Source: Trichomonas tenax (Eukaryota > Parabasalia > Trichomonadida > Trichomonadidae). From it: a stretch of 60,560 bases of DNA. Under the pieces are notes generated by a model, which saw only the letters and a program-made list of their open reading frames with translations, ran no database searches and was not told where the DNA came from. The position numbers were made by a program, and so were the translations under genes. Location: NCBI GenBank assembly GCA_023091735.1, contig JALKBU010000212.1, positions 1-60,560 on the forward strand. The letters run 5' to 3'. Shown piece by piece: positions 10,395-20,041 of this stretch (its first letter is position 1; each line of letters begins with the position of its first letter).

Positions 10395-12251
10395 ATGGAC
10401 CCTCAGTATATAAATGGTACAGCATCATTATCGAAGCAGGCAAAACTACCCAATTTGAAGAAGAATGTGGTGTCTTTAAATTCTGTGTGTGTCATCATTT
10501 TATTGTGCTTACTTGAATTTGTATTCATGACTCTTTGTCTTATTGGGATACTATTATTTATTTTGAATATGGAGCATTCTGCAAAAACGTTCAACAAGCT
10601 TGGTAACACTCTGTTGGAAAATTCAAGAAAGAAATCAAAAACGATTGAAACTTTTTATTCACTGATTTGTATCAATATTTTAAATGAATATAATTGCGAT
10701 CTTTCTATGCAATACATAACACGAACTCAAAATGCATTAAATGATCTTGGGGATGCACATCAATATTGCACTCAGGGATACTACGGAACCGGGAAAATTC
10801 TAGAAAAAATTACAAATATCCGACAAAATTCGCCATGTTCATTTGATTTGAAAAATGCGACAGTGCATGAAGAAATTGCCTGTCTTCCTCTGGATAGTGG
10901 TGTTTCTGCATTTTATAGCATGATCACAAAACTCCAGTCACAGGTAACCTCAGAAACTGTCTTTAAAGATGAAGAATTCAGTATAGCGTTCGATTACATG
11001 AATAGCCATCTTTATAAGCAAATGGAAGAAGTTGTAAATTTGTTACTCAATCAAGGAGAAATAGAAAATGATTATGCCAATAATATAATTGTTATAATTA
11101 CGGTGATTGAGTGTGCTTTAGCAACAGTAATGCTGATTATTTCCACTTATGAATACACCTTCTTGAAAAGGATATATCGAACAATGATAAATTTCATATT
11201 AATGATTGTTCCAACAGATGCAGTTACAAATGACGATTTGATGATGAATCTGCTAAATAGAAGGATCTCTCAAACGAGCGAAAATATGACTGACACCGCA
11301 GCTCTTCTTGATAATACATCACATCCACTAGTTTTTACGGAAAAGGATGGAAATATTGTTTACGTCAATTATGCTTTTCAAATTATCTTCAATTATGAGA
11401 TTTCTCACATTGTAGGCCAAAATATTTCAATGCTAACAAACATAGATTTTCTCCAGATAGTCTATAATTATGAAGAGATAAATGATGCCAATAATGATTG
11501 GGCAAATGAAACAATTAAATTCGATAAAATCATTTCGAAATGGAGATGTGAAAATGGACAAATGATCGAATGCGAAGCTCTTCCATTAGTAACAGGATCA
11601 AAGAAAGATAAATTATTTGTATTTGTTATTTCAGATCTATCAACGGTCATTGCAAAGCAGAAGAAAATCAGTATTTTGAAGAATACAAATGATTTATTAC
11701 AAACGAATCTACGTCCAGCAATTCTTGGTAATGATGCAAAATCTATAGTTGGAGGTGCAAAAATATGCATATTCAGACTTGTTCAGTTCAGCAATTCTCT
11801 CGCTCCTGCTGCAGTGATTAAGCAAAGACAAACGATTCTTTCGAAACTTGATGAATGCATGAAGAAGTATAATACAATACAAAGATTGTTCTTCGCACAA
11901 GGGATGTTTGCAGTGATTTCTAATGATCCAAGTGGAACAATGGACATTTTCATATACATTGATGATGTTTTGGCAAGTTTCGATGATCCGACATTCTTCG
12001 GTGAAATAACAATCGGTGTAGACACGGGAGATACAGTAGAGATCGCCGAATCGAGAGGCGAAGTCAAAGAGATTGCTGCAATTGGAAAATTGTTCTCTAA
12101 AGCTGCAAGATTATCGATGCTTGGTGAATCAGGAAAAGCCTGCATCACAGAAGATGTCTACAATGAAATTGCAACCATTGGTTCAAAATTTGTCGAGTAT
12201 AATGATCCAATCATAGGAAAATATTATTCTGTAGAACCATTGGAATATTAA
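10395..12251 (+). CDS. Two-pass membrane protein with PAS and degenerate class III cyclase domain
   Basis: The 618-residue protein has TM1 at ~30-58, an extracellular or lumenal loop with several Cys, and TM2 at ~228-255. A PAS sensor follows at ~295-410 (HPLVFTEKDGNIVYVNYAF), and a C-terminal adenylate/guanylate cyclase-like fold spans ~450-618. In the cyclase domain the first metal-binding Asp of the usual FADIVGFT motif is Arg461 (IFRLVQFS). The second, usually GDCYMAV, reads AQGMFAV. The downstream GVDTG and GKLFSKAARL strands still match. Parabasalids have large families of membrane cyclases, and this member should be catalytically inactive on known mechanism. It may act as a regulatory partner. 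Confidence 0.75.
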   Translation: MDPQYINGTASLSKQAKLPNLKKNVVSLNSVCVIILLCLLEFVFMTLCLIGILLFILNMEHSAKTFNKLGNTLLENSRKKSKTIETFYSLICINILNEYNCDLSMQYITRTQNALNDLGDAHQYCTQGYYGTGKILEKITNIRQNSPCSFDLKNATVHEEIACLPLDSGVSAFYSMITKLQSQVTSETVFKDEEFSIAFDYMNSHLYKQMEEVVNLLLNQGEIENDYANNIIVIITVIECALATVMLIISTYEYTFLKRIYRTMINFILMIVPTDAVTNDDLMMNLLNRRISQTSENMTDTAALLDNTSHPLVFTEKDGNIVYVNYAFQIIFNYEISHIVGQNISMLTNIDFLQIVYNYEEINDANNDWANETIKFDKIISKWRCENGQMIECEALPLVTGSKKDKLFVFVISDLSTVIAKQKKISILKNTNDLLQTNLRPAILGNDAKSIVGGAKICIFRLVQFSNSLAPAAVIKQRQTILSKLDECMKKYNTIQRLFFAQGMFAVISNDPSGTMDIFIYIDDVLASFDDPTFFGEITIGVDTGDTVEIAESRGEVKEIAAIGKLFSKAARLSMLGESGKACITEDVYNEIATIGSKFVEYNDPIIGKYYSVEPLEY

Positions 12252-12275
12252 CTTATTTGTTTGAAAATTAAAATA

Positions 12276-13625
12276 TTATTCTGTAATATTGTCAAAGCGT
12301 TTCTTCAATCTTTCAATAATTACAGTACCTTCTTCTGTATTTATTTCATCCAATATATCAAATGTATTGTTTTCATCTAAAGAATTATAGACTTGTTTCG
12401 CGAATTCTTCTGATTCTATCTTTGAAATTGCGTGGAAGAATATATCTGCGATTTTGATGTTAACTTCGTTGTTCTCTAAACCGATTACTTCGCATATTGC
12501 ATTGATCATTGCTTCATTAAACACAGTAGCAACAATCGAAGCTGATAATGATGTAACAATATGAATTAATAAGTCAATAAGTTGAATTTTTGTGTCAACA
12601 GGAGAAATGCAGAATAATTTAGTAAAATTTTCTGTTGGGAATGTATTGAAGACTTGATTCTTTCCTGAGTATGCGATTAAGTTGGAAATGATTTTGATAG
12701 TGTCATTGTTATGATAGTTATGCAATATAAAGAATAAACAATCAAAAAACTCTGATGTGAACAAATATTTCGAAATATCAACAGTAGAAATCGCAAGAAG
12801 AAGTTTCAAAACAGCATCTCGCAATCTAAGGTCGGCATGAATTATGTATTCTACAATGTGTTCATAAAAACCTTCAACACCGAAAAGATTTTCAACAATT
12901 TCTGGTACTTTTTCGATAAATGATGTTAAAATCATGGCGCCATATCCCTGCCAATAACCGTTTTGATTCAAGAATGTTACCATTGTGTATTCTTGGAAAT
13001 AGTCAATAGGATCGAAACTTTCAAAATTAACTTTGACAATGCGTATTATTGCGTTGATAAGTTGATCGTTGAATTTAATATCAGTGAAGTATTTTGTTTT
13101 GAGGAATTCGAATATAGTTGTCGATAAAATTACATCTTGAATTTCTTGAATATTTGTTTCACAAGCAATGCAAATACAATTAAGTGCATTCCAGAATATT
13201 TCGAAATCTGCTGGTTCTACTATCATGTTTTCAAGGAGTTTGAATAAATCTGAATTAATTATTGGAATTAAGCAATTTAATTGTGCTGCCGCTTGGAAAA
13301 TAAGATTAAAAACAATCAGGCAAGTTCTTTGATATGGAATAAATCGCAACATTTCTAAATAAGTTTCAATATGTTTTTCATGAAATCTAAAAATGATGTT
13401 AGGGTCTGAAATTATGCATTTTATCAATTCATGTGCAGGAATGAAAGAGAGTGGAGGATCTGTTAAGAATATTTCTTGTAAATATTGATTAACTTCTGAT
13501 GGAAGGAATGTTATCTTGTTTACATGGTGTGTATTCACTTCCTGGCTGCTGTATAATAAACTGAAATCAAAGTTAACTTGTTTCTTTGATTTTTTGTCCA
13601 TTGATAAATCTTTGAAGTCATCCAT
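12276..13625 (-). CDS. ARM/HEAT-like helical repeat protein, unknown role
   Basis: A 449-residue all-helical protein resembling the one at 7678-9147 in size and texture. Hydrophobic helices repeat about every 40 residues, for example LRDAVLKLLLAISTV and TKIQLIDLLIHIVTSLSAS. The N-terminus (MDDFKDLSMDKKSKKQ) is charged. No enzymatic motif, signal peptide or TM is visible. Its 3' end converges on the cyclase-like gene with only 24 bp between the two stop codons, so the transcripts probably overlap. It could be a diverged importin- or Rap1GDS-like adaptor, but nothing in the sequence decides this. Confidence 0.7.
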   Translation of the reverse strand: MDDFKDLSMDKKSKKQVNFDFSLLYSSQEVNTHHVNKITFLPSEVNQYLQEIFLTDPPLSFIPAHELIKCIISDPNIIFRFHEKHIETYLEMLRFIPYQRTCLIVFNLIFQAAAQLNCLIPIINSDLFKLLENMIVEPADFEIFWNALNCICIACETNIQEIQDVILSTTIFEFLKTKYFTDIKFNDQLINAIIRIVKVNFESFDPIDYFQEYTMVTFLNQNGYWQGYGAMILTSFIEKVPEIVENLFGVEGFYEHIVEYIIHADLRLRDAVLKLLLAISTVDISKYLFTSEFFDCLFFILHNYHNNDTIKIISNLIAYSGKNQVFNTFPTENFTKLFCISPVDTKIQLIDLLIHIVTSLSASIVATVFNEAMINAICEVIGLENNEVNIKIADIFFHAISKIESEEFAKQVYNSLDENNTFDILDEINTEEGTVIIERLKKRFDNITE

Positions 13626-13895
13626 TTTATAATAACACTTTTTTATTTATCAAACCACGATAAATAGAAGAGAAAATTATTTCTTCTATATATAGAAATC
13701 ACTTAATTTTGGGAGACGGCAATAATTGCAATAATCACCTTTCAAACCATTATATTTAGTATTAATTCATTATGCACTTGAATGTATTGATTGTGGACTA
13801 TCGATTCATGATATATAAATAGTTTAAAAAGCTTTTATAATTTGAAAACAAAATCTTTTTTCAATAATATAAATATAATCAGTAATATAAGCATC

Positions 13896-14786
13896 TCACT
13901 GCTGGAACTTTGTTGAATCTGACTTCATCAAATTCCAAAACTTGGCTTTATGTGGGTCAATAAATATTAATTCGTCGATCCACTTATCTTGTGCAACTTT
14001 ATCGTTCTCCATCATTGCTATTGTGTAAAGAAGTGAGTAAATCTCTTTGAAGTGGTTATCTTTAACAATTTCATTCAGATACTCCTTAACAGTTGGAAGT
14101 AATGAAGGATCGATCTTAAGAAGACCACAGATATAGTTTGCGACACTTTCATTCTGATAATTACGTTCAAATACTGTTTTGATATATTCAAACTCTTCAC
14201 GAACATCTAATTTGTATTTCTCGATAAGCCAGAGTCTGAAGTTAAGCGCGCTATTATTGGTTGTTTCGGTTTTGATGATGTCTTTTGTGAATTTCAAGAA
14301 ATAATCGTAAACATTCCATCTCTCAACGAACCAGCACCAGAAAGCGTAAGCATGGAAGTTCTTCTGGTCGAATGCGATAACTCTGAAGAGTCTTTTCTCT
14401 TCATCTGGAACACTTTCACACCTGTCGTCTAAAAACTTGCGGTGATTCCAGATTTGGTATGGCTTTGGTGATCCAAGGAGCTGTTCGTCAACAAAATCCA
14501 TTTCTTCTTCCCACTTATATCCGATTTTCTTCAAAATTTCTTGTCTGTACCACCAAGCGGTGATGTTCGATGGATTTCTTGAAACAATGTAAGTAGTGAG
14601 ATCGAGTGCACGCTGAGAAAGTTCCATTTTATCCAATGCTGCTCTAAATATTCCCATAAAGTAAGTGTATTCGCCTGAATAATCAACATACAATGGATCT
14701 GCTTCTGACTCAGTTGCTGGAACTGGATCCGTATCACTCCAAAGTTCTTCCAATCTGTCCTTCAGTTGTTCTATTGATTCACTCAT
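13896..14786 (-). CDS. Protein farnesyltransferase/geranylgeranyltransferase type I alpha subunit
   Basis: This is the shared alpha subunit of FTase and GGTase-I, which attach isoprenoids to the Cys of CaaX proteins. The 296-residue protein shows the PFTA repeats in order: NITAWWYRQEIL, YQIWNHRKFL, FHAYAFWCWFVERW and SALNFRLWLIEKY, each with the W-x-x-R or W-x-x-(V/I) pattern. The length is close to the family norm of ~300-380. I start at the ATG at 14786. The preceding initiator GTCACTTTC lies 6-14 nt upstream, and the frame further upstream has no ATG. The gene ends in TGA, showing that TGA is a stop in this genome. A CaaX substrate candidate is at 3748-4002. Confidence 0.88.
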   Translation of the reverse strand: MSESIEQLKDRLEELWSDTDPVPATESEADPLYVDYSGEYTYFMGIFRAALDKMELSQRALDLTTYIVSRNPSNITAWWYRQEILKKIGYKWEEEMDFVDEQLLGSPKPYQIWNHRKFLDDRCESVPDEEKRLFRVIAFDQKNFHAYAFWCWFVERWNVYDYFLKFTKDIIKTETTNNSALNFRLWLIEKYKLDVREEFEYIKTVFERNYQNESVANYICGLLKIDPSLLPTVKEYLNEIVKDNHFKEIYSLLYTIAMMENDKVAQDKWIDELIFIDPHKAKFWNLMKSDSTKFQQ

Positions 14787-14789
14787 TTT

Positions 14790-14799
14790 TGAAAGTGAC
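14790..14799 (-). promoter_or_regulatory. Initiator element of the prenyltransferase alpha gene
   Basis: Read on the minus strand this is GTCACTTTCA, ending 4 nt before the AAATG start region. It matches the trichomonad initiator consensus TCA(+1)(C/T)(T/A)(T/A), where the A is the transcription start. The 5' UTR would be about 10 nt. Confidence 0.6.
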
Positions 14800-14898
14800 A
14801 ACAAAAAACTGATAATTTACGTGTCAAAATACTATCACTTGTTCTAAACTTTTAACACAAACATACCTCAATGAGAACAAATGAAATCCAATAGTATA

Positions 14899-14959
14899 CA
14901 GATTGTGATTTACCATGGGTGGACAAAATTTTGTCCACCCATGGTAAATCAACAATCTG
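14899..14959. repeat. Near-perfect 61-bp palindrome without a loop
   Basis: Positions 14907-14928 and 14929-14950 are exact 22-nt reverse complements meeting at AAAA/TTTT. Beyond a one-base bulge at 14951 the pairing continues with CAGATTGT (14899-14906) and ACAATCTG. Such a palindrome can extrude as a cruciform. It lies ~110 bp upstream of the prenyltransferase gene start and carries GGTGGACAAAA half-sites like a protein-binding site. Confidence 0.88.
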
Positions 14960-16520
14960 AGAATATCCAAAACTATAACTTCCCTAATATATATAAAATA
15001 AACAATTTCCCTATAATTAATATCGAAATCCCAACAAATTCTTATAATTTGTTATTAAAATATATTGTTTAATTAATACCCTACTTTTCCTACATCTGGA
15101 CTAAAAAAAATAGGTAAATTTTAGAATCTATACAATATAACTATAGTGGAAGACTTTATTTTGTGGATATCGATAGAGAACTACCATAAGAAATATCAGC
15201 ATGAATATGAGGTGAATTTGAAGTGTTGAATGAAATTGATGGGAATATTAAAATTTGAAATATAGTCCAGGGTTGGGGGTTGAATCTACAGTATGTTGTT
15301 AGTATGTTTGAAATGGTAGAAAGCTTATATCAATTGTATTGAAACAAATTGAATCTGAATCAAGATCTTAATGATGTGTTTAGATAGATTAATTAAACTA
15401 TATGATTGTATTGTGCAATGCTAATATATAGGGGATATGTGCAGACTAATTAAAAAGCATATATGAAGAGTTTTGAAACGTTTTAAAATACAAAATGGAA
15501 TTTGCGAACAGATGAGATTTATGGTTAAAATTACTCTATTTCTGAATGAGGATGATTATTTGCTAGCATTTCCATCAGTAAATTGTTGATTTACCTTAAT
15601 AACGAACTGAATACAACCACAAATGACCGAAGTTGATAAAAACCTGGTCTCTCTTTGTGCTAGATGTTAAAACCTATGCAATTAGGATATAATGGGCTAT
15701 GTTGTTATACTTTATTCGAATGACAATTTTTAAAGAACAAATTTAAGTTATAACATATGCAAATAAGTTATAGCATATATTTGAAAAAGTGAACCTATAG
15801 ATTCCCTCAACTTTCATCACGAAAAATCGTAAAAAAGAATCTATATATGAATATTAGTGAAGAAAACACACATATTTTCAAATTCCAGTATTCTCACTAT
15901 AATACCCTTGGCTAAGAAGTTATTTTGTTTATGTTTTCACACGATGGTACAGGGTCTTGCCTGATTCCAATTGCAGAATATTCACTGCTGAAGGAAGTGA
16001 TAGAACCAAATTTTACTACTCTAGTACACGCAAATGTAATAATCTTGACAAACACACCATTGTCAAAAGCTATTATAGAGAATCGAGGAATCACTTAGAT
16101 CGAGCATTAGTTTCTTTCCATGTATCATCAGAAGTAGAAACATATGTATGTGCTCTGTATTCACTCGAGAAAAACCAAAAATTTTCTGTATTTTCATTTG
16201 ATTCATTCAAAAATATGAACAAATGTGTCTTTTCTCATTAGGCATTATCATTCCATTAGTTCTATATATTCTCATCTAATGCATACACAAGTCGCGTTAT
16301 AAAATATGAAACAATCAGTATTTTTTTCATAAAAATATTTTAATATCGTAATATTAAATCGATATCTTGTGAAAATTTGCAATGTAATATGCATAGATCA
16401 AGTACTTAATTTAAATAATACGCTTCATGTAGCTATTTAAGTTTTTGTTGATCAAGATCCAGATTTGAATTCCTCAAAAAATTGAACAACTCATACATCT
16501 GAACAGTAACAATACTATAC
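14960..16520. other. Intergenic, possible gene remnant near 15931-16101
   Basis: AT-rich and mostly featureless. A 56-codon frame from the ATG at 15931 (MFSHDGTGSCLIPIAEYS...) to a TAG at ~16099 overlaps a second open frame up to 16241. The slightly higher complexity suggests a decayed gene fragment, but no family is recognised. Confidence 0.35.
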
Positions 16521-17388
16521 TCACAATTCTATATCACAGGATACTGGTAAATGTTCGATATTTTCATTTACGATAATGTATTCAGCTGGAACAAGGCACT
16601 TGACGTCTGTAGCATCACACCATTCACAGTAGCCTGCTTCATCTGAATTAATGACGAATTTTCCTGGAATCTTATCATCTTCAAAGATTCTTTCGAGATC
16701 ATCATAGTGGTCATCAATAACTTCTGGAGGGCAATTAACGCTGTCGCTCTCCATTGGCTTTCCAACCACTACCTTGGTATTTGGTAATTTACGACAATAC
16801 TTTCTTAAGGTGTTCATCTTCATCGTGTCACCAAATCGCTTTTCAACGAAGTCAAGCATATCGTAGTAAGTTGGAACTTGCATGTTTCTGAACCTTGTTC
16901 TGACAAAACTGAAAAGTTCTCTCAGATTGTCACGATTAAGGAGTCCGGACGGCCTATCCTTTTATCAGGAATGCCTTTCTGGTTGAGGTTGTACACAGCT
17001 CCTTTGCTGAGATTAAATATTTTTCCGATCTCCTGCCACGAGGCTTGATAACCTTTATCGAGACTCTTTAAGGCTTCAGCAACTACCTTAACTTGTTTCG
17101 GAGGAGTGTAGCTTCAGCAAGCTCATCTTTCACTGTATCCAGTATGGCAAGATGGTGTGGTCTGAGTTCTGTTGTGTTAAGCTTGACGGCAGTCCGAAGG
17201 TTCATTTTTTCACTGTTTCTTAAGTCCTGACTTTCAACTTCGACTTCTTCGTCGGGTACAAGTCGGGATCCTAATCTATCTGACCTCTCTTTTTCATACC
17301 TGAGCAGGTCCAAATCGTATGCAGTGCTTAGCTGATTCGTTTGGAACTCGAAATCAGAGTCTGAAGACGAATCATCAGAGCTGATCAT
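16521..17388 (-). pseudogene. Broken DDE_1 (pogo/Tigger-like) transposase
   Basis: Three minus-strand frames join into one transposase N-terminal half. Frame 1, from the ATG at 17388, is an acidic N-terminus (SSDSDFEFQTNQLSTAYDLD). After a frameshift near 17095 comes a helix-turn-helix, SWQEIGKIFNLSKGAVYNL. After a second frameshift near 16950 the protein resumes with LRELFSFVRTRFRNMQVPT and runs to FVINSDEAGYCEW, which holds the first catalytic Asp of the DDE triad. The protein then ends soon after (PVSCDIEL), so the second and third acidic residues are absent. It is therefore an inactive, 3'-truncated copy with two frameshifts. Terminal inverted repeats were not found. Confidence 0.8.
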
Positions 17389-17960
17389 GCTAAAGTTCCA
17401 TTCAAATTTTTGAAAGATAAAAAAATTCCAAAAATTTTAAACGTGTGTTGATTTTACGCGTTTGCCCAATTTTGAATTGAAAAAATTATTATGGTGTATA
17501 TAGCTTTAGAATGCTATATGGAGCCTATATAACTTAAAATATTTTCAATTAAAACAGCGTTTGCCCCTTTATCCCGCAACTTTAAAGTAACAATCGATAG
17601 CAACTAACCTTAAAGCCTAGCCAAAAATATTTCTCGAGGGCTTTGCTCGAAATTGAATGCTTGCTTGATTTTCCCACAGATATTTTTCTGAAGCTTACAC
17701 AGGTTTACAAATATTTTACAAAACGTACAAACAAAAGTGACAACTTGGGTAAATGTGACATTAAAGTGAATATGTCGCTAGCTTGATGTTTCAAAACACT
17801 ACTTCAAATAGATTCTGAAGAAGAAATATGTGGGAATTTGAACAATATTGAATTCATATTTTTCAATAATCAAATCGTAAGTATTTTATGCAGAGGGGGA
17901 AAGAAAACATTTATTGGTGAGACAAAAATAGATAAAAACAGATAATAAAAATAATCGAAA
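17389..17960. other. Intergenic with short direct and inverted repeats
   Basis: GCGTTTGCCC occurs at about 17458 and again near 17559, flanking a TTGAATTGAAAA...TTTTCAATT inverted pair. These may be remnants of the upstream transposon terminus. GTGACA/AAAAGTGAC blocks like those in the 134-bp repeat appear near 17735-17765. Confidence 0.4.
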
Positions 17961-18614
17961 TTATATTGTATCCATTTGGCTGAATTCAAATGCATCGTCA
18001 CCGATGATTGCACGAGTGAACTCTATTTCGTTTTCTTCGGCATTTCTATGATTACGGTATAAAATATAAATTCCAACACCAGTCAAAATGATGATAATAG
18101 CGAACACAAGGAACGCTTCTTGTGAATAGGAATGATATTCAGGCGGAGTCATAACAAACGTTCTCGATGGCTGAAGTGTTCGTGCTGGAGTTTCAACTGT
18201 AGGTGGCTCAGTAATTACCTGTTCTGGTCCTGGTGTTTCTGTCAGTAATACTGTTGGAGCTGCTGTTGGCTGAAGAGTTGGTAAAATTATTTTTGTTGGC
18301 TGAAGTGTGTGTGTGATTGTTTGTGGTACTTCGGTGAGTTCGGGCTGTGGGGTAACGGCAGTTGTTGTTGATGGAGCAATTGATGAATTTGTTTTTGTTG
18401 GTGTTGCAACTGGTGTTGTTATTGTTGTCAAAATTGTTGGTGGTGGAACTGATCTCGTTGGTGTTTTAGATCTTGTTGGTGTTTGAACGATTTTCGGTGA
18501 TGGAGTCGGTGTTATTGTTGTTGTATTTACGGTTGGAGTCAGTGTCTGAGTTACATTGGCCATAGCCAAGCGACCAACACTGGAAAATGATAATACTAAC
18601 AAAAAATTTAACAT
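17961..18614 (-). CDS. Mucin-like Thr/Pro-rich single-pass membrane protein
   Basis: From the ATG at 18614 the product is 217 residues. It has a hydrophobic signal peptide (MLNFLLVLSFSS...), then ~145 residues dominated by Thr, Pro, Ser and Val (repeats such as QTPTRSKTPTRS and LQPT). A TM helix follows at ~165-188 (FLVFAIIIILTGVGIYILY), and an acidic cytoplasmic tail ends EFSQMDTI. The composition predicts dense O-glycosylation and an extended surface stalk. A PMT-type O-mannosyltransferase lies 2 kb away, a plausible modifier of such Ser/Thr tracts. An upstream in-frame extension exists but would place the signal peptide inside the protein, so the later ATG is preferred. The function is unknown. 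Confidence 0.75.
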   Translation of the reverse strand: MLNFLLVLSFSSVGRLAMANVTQTLTPTVNTTTITPTPSPKIVQTPTRSKTPTRSVPPPTILTTITTPVATPTKTNSSIAPSTTTAVTPQPELTEVPQTITHTLQPTKIILPTLQPTAAPTVLLTETPGPEQVITEPPTVETPARTLQPSRTFVMTPPEYHSYSQEAFLVFAIIIILTGVGIYILYRNHRNAEENEIEFTRAIIGDDAFEFSQMDTI

Positions 18615-18910
18615 TACACAAATATGAACAAAAATGGTGTTACTTTTATTTTTAGGGTCTCCCCTGTTTATTTTATACTCTTCCAAAATCACTAAAACTA
18701 TTTCTATGATGGATATTTGCACTATATTTGTCTTATCTATGGCATGATGAATGGTTTTATTGTGGTTATTTAGAAATATTTTTGATATTTTTATGTGGCT
18801 AGTTTATATTTTCTAAGATATTCACAAAGGAATGGTAAAAAACGAATTTGATCGAGTCATGTAAAGATCAAAAGTTATTTATCCAGAATGTAAAACAATG
18901 CATAAAATAC

Positions 18911-19369
18911 TTATTTTTGAGCAGCCTTCTTAGCAGCCTGTTTCTTGCGCCAGCTGTTGATAGCAGCCTTGATAGCGTCTTGAGCGAGCATAGAGCAGTG
19001 CTGCTTAACTGGTGGAAGATTAAGTTCCTTAGCGATTGCTGTGTTCTTGATTGCGAGGGCCTCCTCGACTGTCTTGCCCTTGATCATTGTTGTAGCGAGC
19101 GAAGAAGAAGCGACAGCAGCTGGGCAACCGAAAGCACGGAATTTAACATCCTCAATAACACCCTTATCGTTGATCTTTACCTGGAGCTTGAGAGCATCAC
19201 CACAGGCTGGTGCGCCGACGATGCCTGTGCCGACCTGCTCGTCCTTCATATCAAGTGAGCCAGTGTTCTGTGGGTTCTTGAAGTGCTTGTTGACGTTCTC
19301 GTGGTACATCATCATGCCGAGAGAGCGCATGACATTGGATGGAGCTTGTGTGGAAGCGAAAGAGAGCAT
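18911..19369 (-). CDS. IscU iron-sulfur cluster scaffold, hydrogenosomal
   Basis: IscU is the scaffold on which Fe-S clusters are built from sulfur delivered by the cysteine desulfurase IscS. The 152-residue protein has all cluster ligands: Cys56 with Asp58 (GAPACGD), Cys82 (FGCPAAVASSS) and His124-Cys125 (PPVKQHCSML). The usual CGSAIASSS reads CPAAVASSS here. The leader MLSFASTQAPSNVMRS, rich in Ser with an Arg near position 15, fits a parabasalid hydrogenosome presequence (MLS...R). The C-terminus is Lys/Ala-rich (RKKQAAKKAAQK). Codon use is GC-richer than the neighbours, as expected for an abundant protein. Identification is secure; localisation is inferred from the leader. Confidence 0.93.
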   Translation of the reverse strand: MLSFASTQAPSNVMRSLGMMMYHENVNKHFKNPQNTGSLDMKDEQVGTGIVGAPACGDALKLQVKINDKGVIEDVKFRAFGCPAAVASSSLATTMIKGKTVEEALAIKNTAIAKELNLPPVKQHCSMLAQDAIKAAINSWRKKQAAKKAAQK

Positions 19370-20041
19370 TTATCGAGAAAAATGAAGAGGGAAAATTTTC
19401 TTTTCAATATTTTCCTGAAAATCGTTGTTGGTCGACGGTTTTTATCACTGAGGAGCCAACTATAAGAATTTCCGCGACAAGCGTTGCATACACGCCACAG
19501 CAGACCCATATGTCGTTCAATTGCAATAATTAACACATCTTTTCCCAAAAAATTCAATTGAGCAACTAAGATAATCAAGTTTTTGCCATGTACTGACTGT
19601 GTGTGGTTTGTTTATCACGAGTATTTAGGGAAACATCGGGAATTTTCCCAAAAAAATACAAGTTATCTGGTTCGTTTGAAATATATATTCTACACACTCT
19701 ATTAAATCTATTTATTAACATATTTCTTGAAAATAATGAAGGGAAACCTTGGTTAAATTTTCTAAATTTTGACAATTCAAAATGTAAGAGAACTTAATTC
19801 ACTTTTTTGAACTAAATTTAAACTATTTATCTTATTTACTCATAAAATTATATAGTACATATATTTCCCTATATAGTATACTTATGTATTATGTAAAATA
19901 AGTTATTGTTCATGAATTAGATTTAGTTGAAGTATCCCTTGAATATGAGAATTTGACAAATGTCAGAAAAAGTTAATAAATAATTTGTTTAGAAATAACA
20001 AATAAAACAATTAGAAATTCGCTACTATTAACTTGATGAAA
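19370..20041. other. Intergenic between IscU start and PMT 3' end
   Basis: Short overlapping frames on both strands have no recognisable content. The ~200 bp next to IscU are less AT-rich and presumably hold its promoter. Confidence 0.45.

Noticed and set aside
15957..16241. 94-codon plus-strand frame
   Set aside because: It lacks an ATG at its start, overlaps another short frame, and encodes nothing recognisable; at best a decayed fragment.
18848..19258. 136-codon plus-strand frame over the IscU gene
   Set aside because: Overlaps the secure IscU gene in antisense and encodes no known motif.
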